The notes under the pieces: model-generated
The model's input: only the letters and a program-made list of their open reading frames with translations
Told to the model about the DNA's origin: nothing
The model's database searches: none
NCBI RefSeq assembly: GCF_016462415.1
Contig: NZ_JAEMTF010000036.1
Coordinates: forward strand, 1 to 39,868
Direction: 5' to 3'
DNA length: 39,868 nt
From: Williamsia sp.
GTDB lineage: Bacteria > Actinomycetota > Actinomycetes > Mycobacteriales > Mycobacteriaceae
Position numbers and translations under genes: made by a program
In this document: positions 22,995 through 31,567 of the stretch, piece after piece
Layout of the letters: each line of letters opens with the position of its first letter
Position numbering within the stretch: the first letter of the stretch is position 1

Positions 22995-23108
22995 GGCGAC
23001 TCCCAGGTGACGGTGGAACGTTGTGGCGACCCTACGATCGGGCACCGACAGAGTCGCCTCGACAGGCGCTCACCGAGTCGCCCGGTGCGGGTGTGCCACA
23101 GTGATCTG

Positions 23109-24536
23109 GTGCTTCTCCCACTCCTGACCCCCGACGTCGTCGCAGGCCGTTCCGATGTTCCCGACGCGATCACCATCGGCGACGAGGTGTTCTCGCGCAG
23201 CGACTTCGTCGGTGCCGCGACGTCGACCGCCGAACGTCTCGGCGCCGTCCATCGCGTCGCGATCGAGGCGGTCCCGTCGATGCAGACGGCCATCGCGGTC
23301 GTCGGCGCGCTCATGGCCGGTGTGACCGTGGTGCCGGTGGCACCCGACAGCGGCACGGCCGAACTGCGGCACGTCCTCGACGATTCCGGCGCACAGGCGT
23401 GGCTCGGTGCGACACCGACCGACGCGTGCGGTCGGCCGCACATCCCGGTGCGCCTCTACGCCCGGTCGTGGCACCGACACCCCCAGCCGCGGGCGAGCGC
23501 CCCGGCGATGGTGATGTACACCTCCGGGACCACGGGCCCGCCGAAGGGTGTGGTGATGACGCACGGGGCCATCGCGGCCGGGATCGACGCGTTGGCGCAG
23601 GCGTGGCAGTGGACATCGCAGGACACGCTGGTGCACGGGCTGCCGCTGTTCCATGTCCACGGACTGATCCTCGGGCTGCTCGGACCCCTGCGGATCGGCG
23701 GACGCCTGGTGCACACCGTGAAGCCGACCCCGGAGAACTACGCGGCCCATCCCGGCAGCATCTACTTCGGTGTGCCCACCGTGTGGTCGCGGGTGGCCGC
23801 CGCACCCGAACACGCGCGGGCGCTGCGCTCGGCCCGGCTCCTCGTCTCGGGGAGTGCGCCGTTGCCGCCGTCGGTGTTCGAGTCCCTCCGTGAGCTGACC
23901 GGCCACGAGCCGGTGGAGCGATACGGGATGACCGAGACCCTCATCACGATCAGCACGCGTGCCGACGGAGAGCGGCGGCCCGGGTGGGTGGGCCTACCGG
24001 TCGAGGGGGTGCAGACGCGGCTGCGCGACGACGCCGGGGCCGACCTGCCCCACGACGGTGAGGCCGTCGGCGAACTGCTCGTCCGCGGGCCGATGGTGGC
24101 GTCGGGGTATCTCGACCGGCCTGATGCGACGGCCGAGTCGTGGTTGCCGGGTGGGTGGTTCGCCACCGGGGACGCCGCCCTCATCGACGGCGACGGCATG
24201 CACCGGATCGTCGGACGGATGTCGACCGATCTCATCAAGTCCGGTGGCTACCGTGTCGGCGCGGGCGAGATCGAGGGGTCGTTGCTCGGTCACGGATCCG
24301 TCGACGAGGTCGCCGTGGTCGGTGTCGCCGACGACGATCTCGGGCAGCGGATCGTCGCGTTCGTGGTGCGGTCGTCGGATGACCCGACCGACCCCGACGT
24401 GCTTGCGCGAAGCCTCATCGATCATGTGGCGCAGTCGCTCTCGGCGCACAAGCGTCCGAGGGAGATCCGCTTCGTCGACGACCTGCCCCGTAATGCCATG
24501 GGCAAGGTGGTCAAGAAGCTGTTGATCGAGGGCTGA
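23109..24536 (+). CDS. fadD36: Acyl-CoA synthetase FadD36
   Basis: This 475-residue AMP-forming ligase starts with GTG 23109. The frame is open back to 22641, but that stretch is opposite the divergent gene. ATP P-loop YTSGTTGPPKG (137-147), HGLPLFHVHG near 180-189, YGMTE near 274, the TGD motif near 351, the hinge IVGRMS and the catalytic lysine in GKVVKK near the end are present. Length and sequence match mycobacterial FadD36, which activates short or medium acyl groups (propionate has been suggested). It converts acid, ATP and CoA to acyl-CoA. Confidence 0.9.
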   Translation: MLLPLLTPDVVAGRSDVPDAITIGDEVFSRSDFVGAATSTAERLGAVHRVAIEAVPSMQTAIAVVGALMAGVTVVPVAPDSGTAELRHVLDDSGAQAWLGATPTDACGRPHIPVRLYARSWHRHPQPRASAPAMVMYTSGTTGPPKGVVMTHGAIAAGIDALAQAWQWTSQDTLVHGLPLFHVHGLILGLLGPLRIGGRLVHTVKPTPENYAAHPGSIYFGVPTVWSRVAAAPEHARALRSARLLVSGSAPLPPSVFESLRELTGHEPVERYGMTETLITISTRADGERRPGWVGLPVEGVQTRLRDDAGADLPHDGEAVGELLVRGPMVASGYLDRPDATAESWLPGGWFATGDAALIDGDGMHRIVGRMSTDLIKSGGYRVGAGEIEGSLLGHGSVDEVAVVGVADDDLGQRIVAFVVRSSDDPTDPDVLARSLIDHVAQSLSAHKRPREIRFVDDLPRNAMGKVVKKLLIEG

Positions 24537-24558
24537 CGCGCGGCTCGTTCACCGCGCG
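24537..24558. terminator. Hairpin between convergent genes
   Basis: CGCGCGG (24537-24543) and CCGCGCG (24552-24558) pair around an 8-nt loop. It sits directly between the fadD36 stop and the stop of the convergent ComB-like gene. No T-run. It is probably a bidirectional terminator of the actinobacterial kind. Confidence 0.5.
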
Positions 24559-25280
24559 GCCCGGTAGACGTCGCCGTCCATCACCGGGACCACCGTCGAC
24601 GCGCCGATCTCACCGGCGACCCGGACGTCGTCGGGGAATCCGAGCGCGTCCAGTTCCCGACCGGTGACCGTGTCGTGCAGCGTCCGCGACGCGTCGGCGG
24701 CAGCGCCCCGCCACGCATGCACGGCTGCGAGGGCCTCCGGCGACAGATCCGGACGACCGCGGCGTGCGAGCGCGTCGAGGACCGCCCCCGCGCCCCACAG
24801 GGCCTCCACCGCGGGACGGAGCGAACCGTCCTCCCACCGCTCGCCGGCGGCGATGACGGCCACGACGGTGTCGGGGTGATCGCGGTGCACGTGCGCCGCG
24901 ACGGCGTCGGCATTGCGCAGGGACGCCGCGATGACCGCGCGGCCGCCGCCGCCGAGCAGTTGGGAGATCGTCGAACCGTTGGGGGACGGCAGGACCAGTC
25001 GAGCCGGCGGATCGACGCACCGTCGAACACTGTCCGGCGACAACGAGATCGCGCTGCGGTCGTGTCGGTCTCGACGCCGCGCGAGTACCGCGTCGTGCTC
25101 GTCGGCGAATCGTTGTGCGTTCTCGTACTCGTGGTAGGGCAACACCGTCATGCCCCGCTCGCACGCGATGCCGACGGTGGTCGTGAACGACAGGACGTCG
25201 ACAACCACCGTGACACCGACATCACGAGGGAGATGGCGGGCACCGGCGGCACCCCAGTCCAGAAGCGCACGGCCGCTCAC
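24549..25280 (-). CDS. 2-phosphosulfolactate phosphatase family (ComB-like)
   Basis: This 243-residue protein shows ComB-family motifs: VVVDVLSFTTT (about 25-35, metal-site aspartate), LPSPNGST (about 95-102) and VIAAGERWEDGSLRPAVE (about 142-159). In methanogens ComB acts in coenzyme M synthesis. Actinobacteria do not make CoM by that route, so the substrate here is probably another phosphate ester. Its ATG (25278-25280) overlaps the stop of the spermidine-synthase-like gene as ATGA, so the two are coupled. Confidence 0.85.
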   Translation of the reverse strand: MSGRALLDWGAAGARHLPRDVGVTVVVDVLSFTTTVGIACERGMTVLPYHEYENAQRFADEHDAVLARRRDRHDRSAISLSPDSVRRCVDPPARLVLPSPNGSTISQLLGGGGRAVIAASLRNADAVAAHVHRDHPDTVVAVIAAGERWEDGSLRPAVEALWGAGAVLDALARRGRPDLSPEALAAVHAWRGAAADASRTLHDTVTGRELDALGFPDDVRVAGEIGASTVVPVMDGDVYRAAR

Positions 25281-26110
25281 CGCCCGTCCACCCCGGCCGT
25301 CGCGTCGGTGAGGGGTGCCGCGGCGCGCGCGAACTCGGCCGCCTGGCCTGCGGCACGGATCCCGGCGGGGACCGCGCCGGCGAGCAGTTGTTTGACCAGT
25401 GCGGGGGTCGACTCCATCGGGCCGTCGCTGCCGGCGATGATGACGTTGCCGTAGCGCCGGCCCTTGAGCATGGCGGGGTCGGCGATGATCGCGACATTGG
25501 CGAAACGATCGGCGACGGTGGCGGTCTGGGCGCGGGCGTGCGCGAGATCGCGGGTGTCGGCGCAGTTGACGAGATAGAGACCGTTCGGTCGCAGCACCCG
25601 GTGGACCTCGGCGGTGAACTCGACGGTGGTCAGATGCGGCGGTGTCACGGCCCCCGCGAACACGTCCCGGATCACCACGTCACGACTGTCGTCGGTCAGC
25701 GATTCGGTCACCGCCCGCGCGTCACCGACCCGCACGCGCAGAACCGGTGCTCGCGGCAGGTCGAACTGTTCCCGGATCAGCTCGGCCAGTGCCGCGTCCA
25801 CATCGACCGCGACGTGTCGCGAACGGGGAAAGGCGTCGATGAGGTAGCGGGGGAGCGAACAGGCGCCCGCGCCGAGATGCAGTACGCGCAGGGCTTCGTC
25901 GCGGGCGTGTCGCGACTCGATGACCGCCACCATCCACCGCATGTACTCGAAATCGAGGCGACGCGGGTCGTCGGGATCGATGTGCGAACTCTGCACGCCG
26001 TTGACCTCGACGAGCCACCCGGCGCCGTCGTCGTCGCGGATGATGGCGCAGGTCCCGGTGTCGATCGGGTAGACGCCGGCGCTCGGTCCGGTGTTCCGAC
26101 GGCTCGCCAC
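25277..26110 (-). CDS. Spermidine synthase-like methyltransferase-fold protein
   Basis: This protein has about 277 residues from GTG 26110. The open frame goes further back, but only into the start of the divergent cobD. Rossmann-type SAM-fold motifs: motif I LRVLHLGAGACSLPRYL (about 102-118), the acidic end of strand 2 in VAVDVDAAL, VRVGDAR (motif around 157), and RDVVIRDVFAG (about 171-181). The D of GGD in true aminopropyl transferases is replaced by GAGA, as in many actinobacterial homologues. Real substrate unknown. Confidence 0.8.
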   Translation of the reverse strand: MASRRNTGPSAGVYPIDTGTCAIIRDDDGAGWLVEVNGVQSSHIDPDDPRRLDFEYMRWMVAVIESRHARDEALRVLHLGAGACSLPRYLIDAFPRSRHVAVDVDAALAELIREQFDLPRAPVLRVRVGDARAVTESLTDDSRDVVIRDVFAGAVTPPHLTTVEFTAEVHRVLRPNGLYLVNCADTRDLAHARAQTATVADRFANVAIIADPAMLKGRRYGNVIIAGSDGPMESTPALVKQLLAGAVPAGIRAAGQAAEFARAAAPLTDATAGVDGR

Positions 26111-26180
26111 CCGCCCGACCCTATCGGTGCACCGCGGGTACGTCGTCGCCACGGCGCGGCCGGGTGGGAAGGTGGTGGGG

Positions 26181-27134
26181 ATGCGTACCCACCCCACCAC
26201 CCTCTCGCCGGCGTCCGCGCGTGCCCTCGGACTCGCGATCGGCGTCGTGCTCGACCGCCTGCTCGGCGACCCGGCTCGGTTCCACCCGGTTGCGGGCATG
26301 GGGACGGCCGCCGGTCGCGCGGAACGTGCCCTCTACGCCGACACCCGTTCTGCCGGAGCGCTGTTCACGGTGTTGTGCGTCGGATCGGCCGTCGCGGTGG
26401 GCGTGCCGGCCGACCGTCGCGGGGGCTGTGTCCGGTGTGCGGCAACCGCGGCGTCGACGTGGGCGGTGCTCGGGGGGACCAGCCTGGCCCGGGTGGGCGG
26501 CGAGGTCGCCGACGCGCTCGACCGCGAGGACATCGACGCCGGGCGGGCCCTGATCCCCAGTCTGTGCGGGCGTGACCCGCTGAGCCTGGACGGGCCGGGC
26601 ATGGTCCGCGCCGCTCTGGAGTCCGTCGCGGAGAACACCTCCGACGCGACCGTCGCGCCGTTGGTCTGGGGCGCGATCGCGGGGGTTCCGGGCCTGCTCG
26701 GCTACCGGATGATCAACACCCTCGACGCGATGGTCGGGTACCGATCGCCGCGATACCTCCGGTTCGGGTGGGCCTCGGCACGCCTCGACGATGTCGCCAA
26801 CCATCTGCCCGCACGTCTCACCGGAGCGCTGATCGTCGTCATCGGTCCGCGCAGGCATGACGCTGTGCGCGCGTGGCGGGAAGATGCGCACCGCCACCCG
26901 AGTCCCAATGCGGGAGTGGTCGAATCGACGTTCGCCGGCGTGTTGGGGGTCGGCCTGGGGGGAACCACCGTGTACCGACACCGCACCGAGGAACGTCCCC
27001 GTCTGGGCGACGGACCGGCGCCGACCCTGACCGATCTGCACCGAGCGGTCGCGTTGTCGCGGCGGGTGCAGGTGGCGGCCGCGGTGGTCGCGGCGCTCAT
27101 CCCGCTGATGGTGCGGCGTCGTCAGTCGCCGTAG
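26181..27134 (+). CDS. cobD: Cobalamin biosynthesis protein CobD/CbiB
   Basis: This 317-residue membrane protein starts at ATG 26181. It joins aminopropanol (or its phosphate) to cobyric acid to give cobinamide. Family motifs: DRLLGDPARFHPVAGMG (about 24-40), SVAENTSDATVAPLVW (about 153-168), YRMINTLDAMVGYRSPRY (about 180-197), and SPNAGVVESTFAGVLGV (about 239-255). Hydrophobic segments lie near 55-110, 165-180, 210-225 and at the C-terminus. Its 3' end overlaps the convergent SURF1 gene by 13 bp. It lies in the conserved cobD-cobC neighbourhood. Confidence 0.95.
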   Translation: MRTHPTTLSPASARALGLAIGVVLDRLLGDPARFHPVAGMGTAAGRAERALYADTRSAGALFTVLCVGSAVAVGVPADRRGGCVRCAATAASTWAVLGGTSLARVGGEVADALDREDIDAGRALIPSLCGRDPLSLDGPGMVRAALESVAENTSDATVAPLVWGAIAGVPGLLGYRMINTLDAMVGYRSPRYLRFGWASARLDDVANHLPARLTGALIVVIGPRRHDAVRAWREDAHRHPSPNAGVVESTFAGVLGVGLGGTTVYRHRTEERPRLGDGPAPTLTDLHRAVALSRRVQVAAAVVAALIPLMVRRRQSP

Positions 27135-28093
27135 CGGCTCGCCAGCTTCTCCCGGATCCGGTCCGGGGCCTCCTGCTGATCCGGTCCGGCGCCAATGGTG
27201 CCCTTCACCCGTGTCTGGCCCATGCCGACCGACGAGGCTTTCGTCAGGGTCTGGCGGCGCTCGCGTGAGCGTTTGACCGGTGCGTCGGGCGCATCGGGGA
27301 TCGCGTCGGCGGCATCGGCCCCGAGCCGTGCCTCGACCTCGGCGCGCTGGGCGGCTGTGGCGCGACGATGTTTGATCTCCGACCAGACGAAGTAGAACAG
27401 GCCCAGTGGCGCCATGACGCCGAACGCCAGCCACTGCAGGCCGTAGGAGAGATACGGGCCGGCGTCGAGTTGGGGGATGGGTATCTCGGCGAGCGAGCCC
27501 GGCTGGCCGGAGGACAGTTGCAGATAGGCGGGCATGGTCGGCAGGCCCACCTGTGTGCCCAGGACGGTCGGGTCGATCGTGTACACCTGCAGCACGCCCG
27601 CCTCGACGCGCGGACCACGTCCGGGACTGGTGCCCTCGGGGGCTCGGATACGGGCCTCGATCGAGGTCGTGGTCGACGGCGCCGCGCTCACGGGCGGCAG
27701 TGCGGTGCCCTGCTGCGGCCGGACGTATCCGCGGTTGACGACGAACACGCGGCCGTCGTCGGCGCGGAACGGGGTGAGGACCTCGAAGGCGGGGCTGTCG
27801 TCGACCGACCGCAGACGCACGACGGCCTGCTTGTCGGGCAGGTACTGCCCGGACAGCGTCACCTCACGCCACTCGGTGTCGGTGGGGATCGGGCCGGTGC
27901 CCGGGTAGACGGTCCCGATGGCGACGGGGCTCTTGGTCACCGCGCTCTTGATCAGGTCGTTCTGGTGCTCGGTGCGGGTGTTCTTGCCCAGCTGCCAGGG
28001 TGCGAGGACCCAGAAGCACGCGAGGGCGAACCCGACCACCACGATCGCGAGCGCCACCCATCCGGGGCGGACGAACGCACGCAGGATTCGCAT
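27122..28093 (-). CDS. SURF1 family cytochrome oxidase assembly protein
   Basis: This 323-residue membrane protein is probably involved in cytochrome c oxidase assembly. First membrane helix about 12-33 and second about 214-236 flank an extracytoplasmic domain with GQYLP (about 82-86) and VNRGYVRPQ (about 119-127) and a YLSYGLQWLAFG motif. A long cytoplasmic tail (240-323), charged and proline-poor, is longer than in mitochondrial SURF1 but usual for mycobacteria. Matches Rv2235 in position and type. It follows the ptpA-like gene by 28 bp in the same direction. Confidence 0.92.
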   Translation of the reverse strand: MRILRAFVRPGWVALAIVVVGFALACFWVLAPWQLGKNTRTEHQNDLIKSAVTKSPVAIGTVYPGTGPIPTDTEWREVTLSGQYLPDKQAVVRLRSVDDSPAFEVLTPFRADDGRVFVVNRGYVRPQQGTALPPVSAAPSTTTSIEARIRAPEGTSPGRGPRVEAGVLQVYTIDPTVLGTQVGLPTMPAYLQLSSGQPGSLAEIPIPQLDAGPYLSYGLQWLAFGVMAPLGLFYFVWSEIKHRRATAAQRAEVEARLGADAADAIPDAPDAPVKRSRERRQTLTKASSVGMGQTRVKGTIGAGPDQQEAPDRIREKLASRYGD

Positions 28094-28121
28094 GGTTCAA
28101 CGGTACGTCACACCGCGCGCG

Positions 28122-28598
28122 TCACCGCTGTGTGAGTTGCTCCCGGACCCAGGCGAGCAGACCCGGGGTGGCGGCCTCGACCTGCGCTCGGACGGTCGCG
28201 AAGTCCTCGGGGCCGCCGTAGTAGGGGTCGGCGACGTCCAGGTCGTCGCCGGCGTCGGGGTCGAAGCTGCGCAGGAGGCGACTGCGGTCGGCGAGCTTCT
28301 TCTTCGTCAGCGTGCGCAGGTGTCCGGAATCCATCGCCACCAGCAGGTCGGCGGAGGTGTGCTCGGGTCCGATCACCGCCGCCACGTGCTCGTCGTCATG
28401 GCCGCTGCGACGCAATTCCGTACGCGCCCGGTCGTCGGCGGGTTCGCCGACGTGCCAGGCTCCGGTGCCGCAGCTGTCCACCAGGACCAGATCGGCCAGT
28501 CCGGCGTCGCGGACCGCGTCACGAAAGATGTTCTGCGCCATCGGTGACCTGCAGATGTTCCCCGAACACACGAATGTGACGTGACAACGCTCAGACAC
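28122..28598 (-). CDS. ptpA: Low-molecular-weight protein tyrosine phosphatase
   Basis: This 158-residue protein starts with GTG 28598, which overlaps the end of the HAD gene by 8 bp. Active-site loop CSGNICRS (11-18) with nucleophile C11 and R17, and the general acid in DVADPYYGG (about 119-127), are present. It removes phosphate from phosphotyrosine. The M. tuberculosis counterpart PtpA is secreted into macrophages and is modified by PtkA, which is the neighbour here. In this non-pathogen-like context a housekeeping role is more likely. Confidence 0.93.
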   Translation of the reverse strand: MSERCHVTFVCSGNICRSPMAQNIFRDAVRDAGLADLVLVDSCGTGAWHVGEPADDRARTELRRSGHDDEHVAAVIGPEHTSADLLVAMDSGHLRTLTKKKLADRSRLLRSFDPDAGDDLDVADPYYGGPEDFATVRAQVEAATPGLLAWVREQLTQR

Positions 28599-29268
28599 CC
28601 AGCACCTCTCGCAGTTCCTCGACCGTCCCGACCACCCATCCGGCGCCGTCGGACTCACCTTCGAGAGCGTAACCCCACCCGACAAGCACTGCAGGGATGC
28701 CGAATTCGCCTGCGCCGTGGATGTCGTGCTCCCGATCTCCGATGATCACGACGTCGGTCGTACGGTCGTCCGAGGTCGCCACGCCCAGTTCCCGCAGGGC
28801 GTGGGCGACGACGTCGCTCTTGGTGCGGCGCGACCCGTCGTCGCTCGCGCCGGCGATGTACTCGAAGTGGTCGGCCAGCCCGAAGTGGGTGAGTATGCGG
28901 TGCGCGGTGCCCTGGTTCTTCGAGGTCGTGATCGCCATCCGCCGCCCCGCGGCCTGCAGATCGGCCAGCACCGCCGCCATCTCCGGGAACACGGAGTTCT
29001 CCAGCCAGCCGACGTCGTTGTAGCGGGTGCGGTAGGCCGACATCGCGGCGTCGGCCGACTCGTCGTCGAGTCCGAGCGCGTGCAACGTGTCCATCATGGG
29101 CGGGCCGGCGATGCCCGCAACCAGGGCCGGATCCGGATCGGGGTGCCCGATGACGGTCAGGGCGTGCCGAAAACTGTTGGCGATGCCGTCGAACGAGTCG
29201 GTGATGGTCCCGTCGAGGTCGAACAGCAGCAGGGTCGACGGGTGGGCGGGATCGATGGTGAGCGGCAC
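28591..29268 (-). CDS. ptkA: HAD-family protein, PtkA homologue
   Basis: This 225-residue protein starts with GTG 29268. The frame is open for 400 more codons opposite cobC, which is shadow. Motif I LLLFDLDGTITD with D17 and D19, motif II TTSK (about 103-106), motif III lysine in RRTKSD (about 144-149) and motif IV GDREHD (about 175-180) are complete, as in phosphoglycolate-phosphatase-like HADs. By position it corresponds to M. tuberculosis ptkA, reported as a protein tyrosine kinase for PtpA. The long N-terminal extension known there is absent. An ordinary phosphatase activity is equally possible. Confidence 0.85.
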   Translation of the reverse strand: MPLTIDPAHPSTLLLFDLDGTITDSFDGIANSFRHALTVIGHPDPDPALVAGIAGPPMMDTLHALGLDDESADAAMSAYRTRYNDVGWLENSVFPEMAAVLADLQAAGRRMAITTSKNQGTAHRILTHFGLADHFEYIAGASDDGSRRTKSDVVAHALRELGVATSDDRTTDVVIIGDREHDIHGAGEFGIPAVLVGWGYALEGESDGAGWVVGTVEELREVLGV

Positions 29269-29298
29269 CGCCTCATTCTCCCCGTAGGCTGGACCGCT

Positions 29299-30351
29299 GT
29301 GACATTCGGTGTGGTGCGTCCCGACGCGGCGGATGCGGATCTGACCGCGCTCGACCGGCACGGCGACGTCGACGCAACCGCGGGCATGGTCGACTTCGCG
29401 GTCAACGTCCGAGGCGACACTCCCACCTGGCTGAGCGAGGAGTTGCGCGACCGGGTCGGTGACCTGGCGAGCTATCCCTCCCGGGCCGACGAGCTCGCCG
29501 CGGTGCGAGCAGTGGGCGAGGCGCACGGCCGGGCTGCGTCGGAGATCCTGCTGCTGGCGGGTGCGGCCGAGGGATTCGCGCTCCTGCCGAACCTGCGCCC
29601 GCACCGTGTCGCCCTCGTCCAACCCTCGTTCACCGAACCCGAGCGGGTGTTCCGAGCGGCGGGCATCGACGTCGATCAGGTGGTCCTTCCGCAGCCGTGG
29701 GGCCTCGATCACGCCGACATCGGCGACGACGTCGACATGGTGGTGCTGGGCAACCCGACCAACCCGACGTCGGTGCTGCATCCGCGCGCGGCCGTCGACG
29801 CCCTGCGCCGCCCCGGCCGGATCGTCGTGGTCGACGAGGCGTTCGCCGACGTGACCGTCGGAGAGCCGGAGAGCCTCGCGTCGTCGGCACCCGACGACGT
29901 CGTCGTGATCCGCAGCGTCACGAAGACGTTCGCGCTGGCCGGGCTGCGCGCCGGCTACCTGCTCGCCGCCGCGCCGATCGTCGCGCGACTCGCCGCGACA
30001 CGCCCGCACTGGCCGCTGGGAACGCTGCAGCTGGCCGCACTCGAACTGTGCCTCGGCGAGCGCGGTCAGGCACACGCCCGGTGCGAGGCGCGGACGGTGG
30101 CCGATCACCGCGACGCGATGGTCGCCGCGCTGACCGAGGCGGGTATCGAGGTGTGCGGCACCCCGGCCGCGTCGTTCGTGGTCGTCCGGGTGGCCGACGG
30201 CACATCGGTCAAGAAACGCCTGGCGGAGCGTGGGTTCGCCGTCCGTTCGTGCGCCAACTTCGTCGGGATGACACCCGACCATCTGCGTCTGGCCGTGCGC
30301 GATCCCGCCACGGTGCGCCGTCTGCTCGACGTCTGGAAGGACGTGATCTGA
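29299..30351 (+). CDS. cobC: Cobalamin biosynthesis aminotransferase-like CobC
   Basis: This 350-residue PLP enzyme starts with GTG 29299. It is a fold-type I protein, with GNPTNPTS (151-158), D179 in IVVVDEAFAD, the PLP lysine K209 in RSVTKTFALAG, and GLRAGY following. The family includes L-threonine-phosphate decarboxylases that supply aminopropanol phosphate for the nucleotide loop of cobalamin. This gives it a common pathway with cobD, 2.2 kb away. Histidinol-phosphate aminotransferase is the closest alternative. The next gene starts one base after its stop. Confidence 0.9.
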   Translation: MTFGVVRPDAADADLTALDRHGDVDATAGMVDFAVNVRGDTPTWLSEELRDRVGDLASYPSRADELAAVRAVGEAHGRAASEILLLAGAAEGFALLPNLRPHRVALVQPSFTEPERVFRAAGIDVDQVVLPQPWGLDHADIGDDVDMVVLGNPTNPTSVLHPRAAVDALRRPGRIVVVDEAFADVTVGEPESLASSAPDDVVVIRSVTKTFALAGLRAGYLLAAAPIVARLAATRPHWPLGTLQLAALELCLGERGQAHARCEARTVADHRDAMVAALTEAGIEVCGTPAASFVVVRVADGTSVKKRLAERGFAVRSCANFVGMTPDHLRLAVRDPATVRRLLDVWKDVI

Positions 30352-30352
30352 C

Positions 30353-31480
30353 ATGGCCGTGTTGGCCGACCTGATCGAACTGCTGGAGACGCGGTACCCG
30401 CCGCATCTCGCCGAATCATGGGACAGCGTGGGTCTGGTGTGCGGTGACCCCGCCGACGCGGTGACCGCCGTGCTCACCTGTGTCGACGTCACCGATGCCG
30501 TCGTCGACGCCGCGGTCGGTGGCGGATTCGAACTCGTCGTAGCGCATCACCCGCTGCTGTTGCGCGGGGTGGACACGGTCGGGACCCACACCCCCAAGGG
30601 CCGGCTCGTGCACCGACTCATCCGGTCGGGGTGTGCGCTCTACACCGCCCACACCAACGCCGACGTCGCGTTGCCCGGGGTCTCCGACGCGCTGGGTGAC
30701 GCGCTCGGACTCGTGGACATGCGTCCGCTGCAACCGACCGCGACGCCACCGATGGACAAGTGGGCGGTGTTCGTCCCGCAGTCCGACACCGATCGTGTCG
30801 CCGAGGCGATGTTCGCCGCGGGCGCCGGCGAGATCGGGAACTACAGCGAGTGCCGGTGGTCGGTCACCGGGACGGGTCGATTCCGGCCGGGCGACGGTGC
30901 CGATCCGGCGATCGGCACGGTCGGAGTGGTGGAGTCCGTCGTGGAGGACCGTGTGGAGATGGTCGCCGCCCGCGGACGCCGAGACGCGGTCCTGGCGGCG
31001 CTGCGTGATGCCCACCCCTACGAGGAACCCGCCTTCGACCTGCTCGAGACGGCCCCCGTCGCCGCTGACACCGGCCTCGGACGGATCGGTCGGCTGCGCG
31101 AACCGATGTCGCTGCGCGACTTCACCGACCACGTGGCCAGGTCGCTGACGGTCGCGCCATGGGGTGTGCGCGCAGCGGGCGATCCCGACGCGACCGTCAC
31201 CACCGTCGCGGTCTGCGGCGGGGCCGGCGATTCGCTGATCGACACCGCCGCCGCATCCGGGGCCGACGTGTTCGTCACGGCCGATCTGCGACACCACCCC
31301 GTCGACGAGCATCTGCGTCGGCACGATCTCGCGGTGATCGACGCCGGGCACTGGGCCACCGAGTTCCCGTGGTGCGCGCAGGTGTCCTCGGCGCTCGCCG
31401 AGCACGACCCGTCGCTGGTCGTGCACGAGTACGGCGACACCACCGATCGCTTCACGATGCACGCCGGGCCCCAGGCGTGA
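30353..31480 (+). CDS. Nif3-like dinuclear metal centre protein
   Basis: This 375-residue protein is of the NIF3/DUF34 family, thought to form a hexameric ring with a two-metal site. GAAGGA precedes ATG 30353. Motifs: SWDSVGLVCGD (about 22-32), VVAHHPLLLRG (about 61-71), HTNAD (about 97-101), and the late VFVTADLRHHPVDEH plus VIDAGHWATEFP that supply metal ligands. An inserted middle domain (about 130-235, CutA-like, with HPYEEP) is typical of the long bacterial form. Function in cells is not established. Homologue of Rv2230c. Confidence 0.93.
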   Translation: MAVLADLIELLETRYPPHLAESWDSVGLVCGDPADAVTAVLTCVDVTDAVVDAAVGGGFELVVAHHPLLLRGVDTVGTHTPKGRLVHRLIRSGCALYTAHTNADVALPGVSDALGDALGLVDMRPLQPTATPPMDKWAVFVPQSDTDRVAEAMFAAGAGEIGNYSECRWSVTGTGRFRPGDGADPAIGTVGVVESVVEDRVEMVAARGRRDAVLAALRDAHPYEEPAFDLLETAPVAADTGLGRIGRLREPMSLRDFTDHVARSLTVAPWGVRAAGDPDATVTTVAVCGGAGDSLIDTAAASGADVFVTADLRHHPVDEHLRRHDLAVIDAGHWATEFPWCAQVSSALAEHDPSLVVHEYGDTTDRFTMHAGPQA

Positions 31481-31567
31481 CCTGGGGCTCGGTCGCACAG
31501 CGGTAGGCTCGCGACACCGAACACCCCACACACGACATCACGGACGACGAAGGGACACCGCTGCGTT

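Noticed and set aside
22641-23108. Upstream extension of fadD36
   Set aside because: It lies opposite the divergent 370-residue gene, and FadD36 of normal length starts at 23109.
26111-26180. Cobalamin riboswitch before cobD
   Set aside because: Only about 70 bp separate the divergent genes, and no B12-box-like sequence is seen.
28717-29298. Long plus-strand extension of cobC over the HAD gene
   Set aside because: The minus-strand HAD gene has all catalytic motifs here, so the plus frame is a high-GC shadow.
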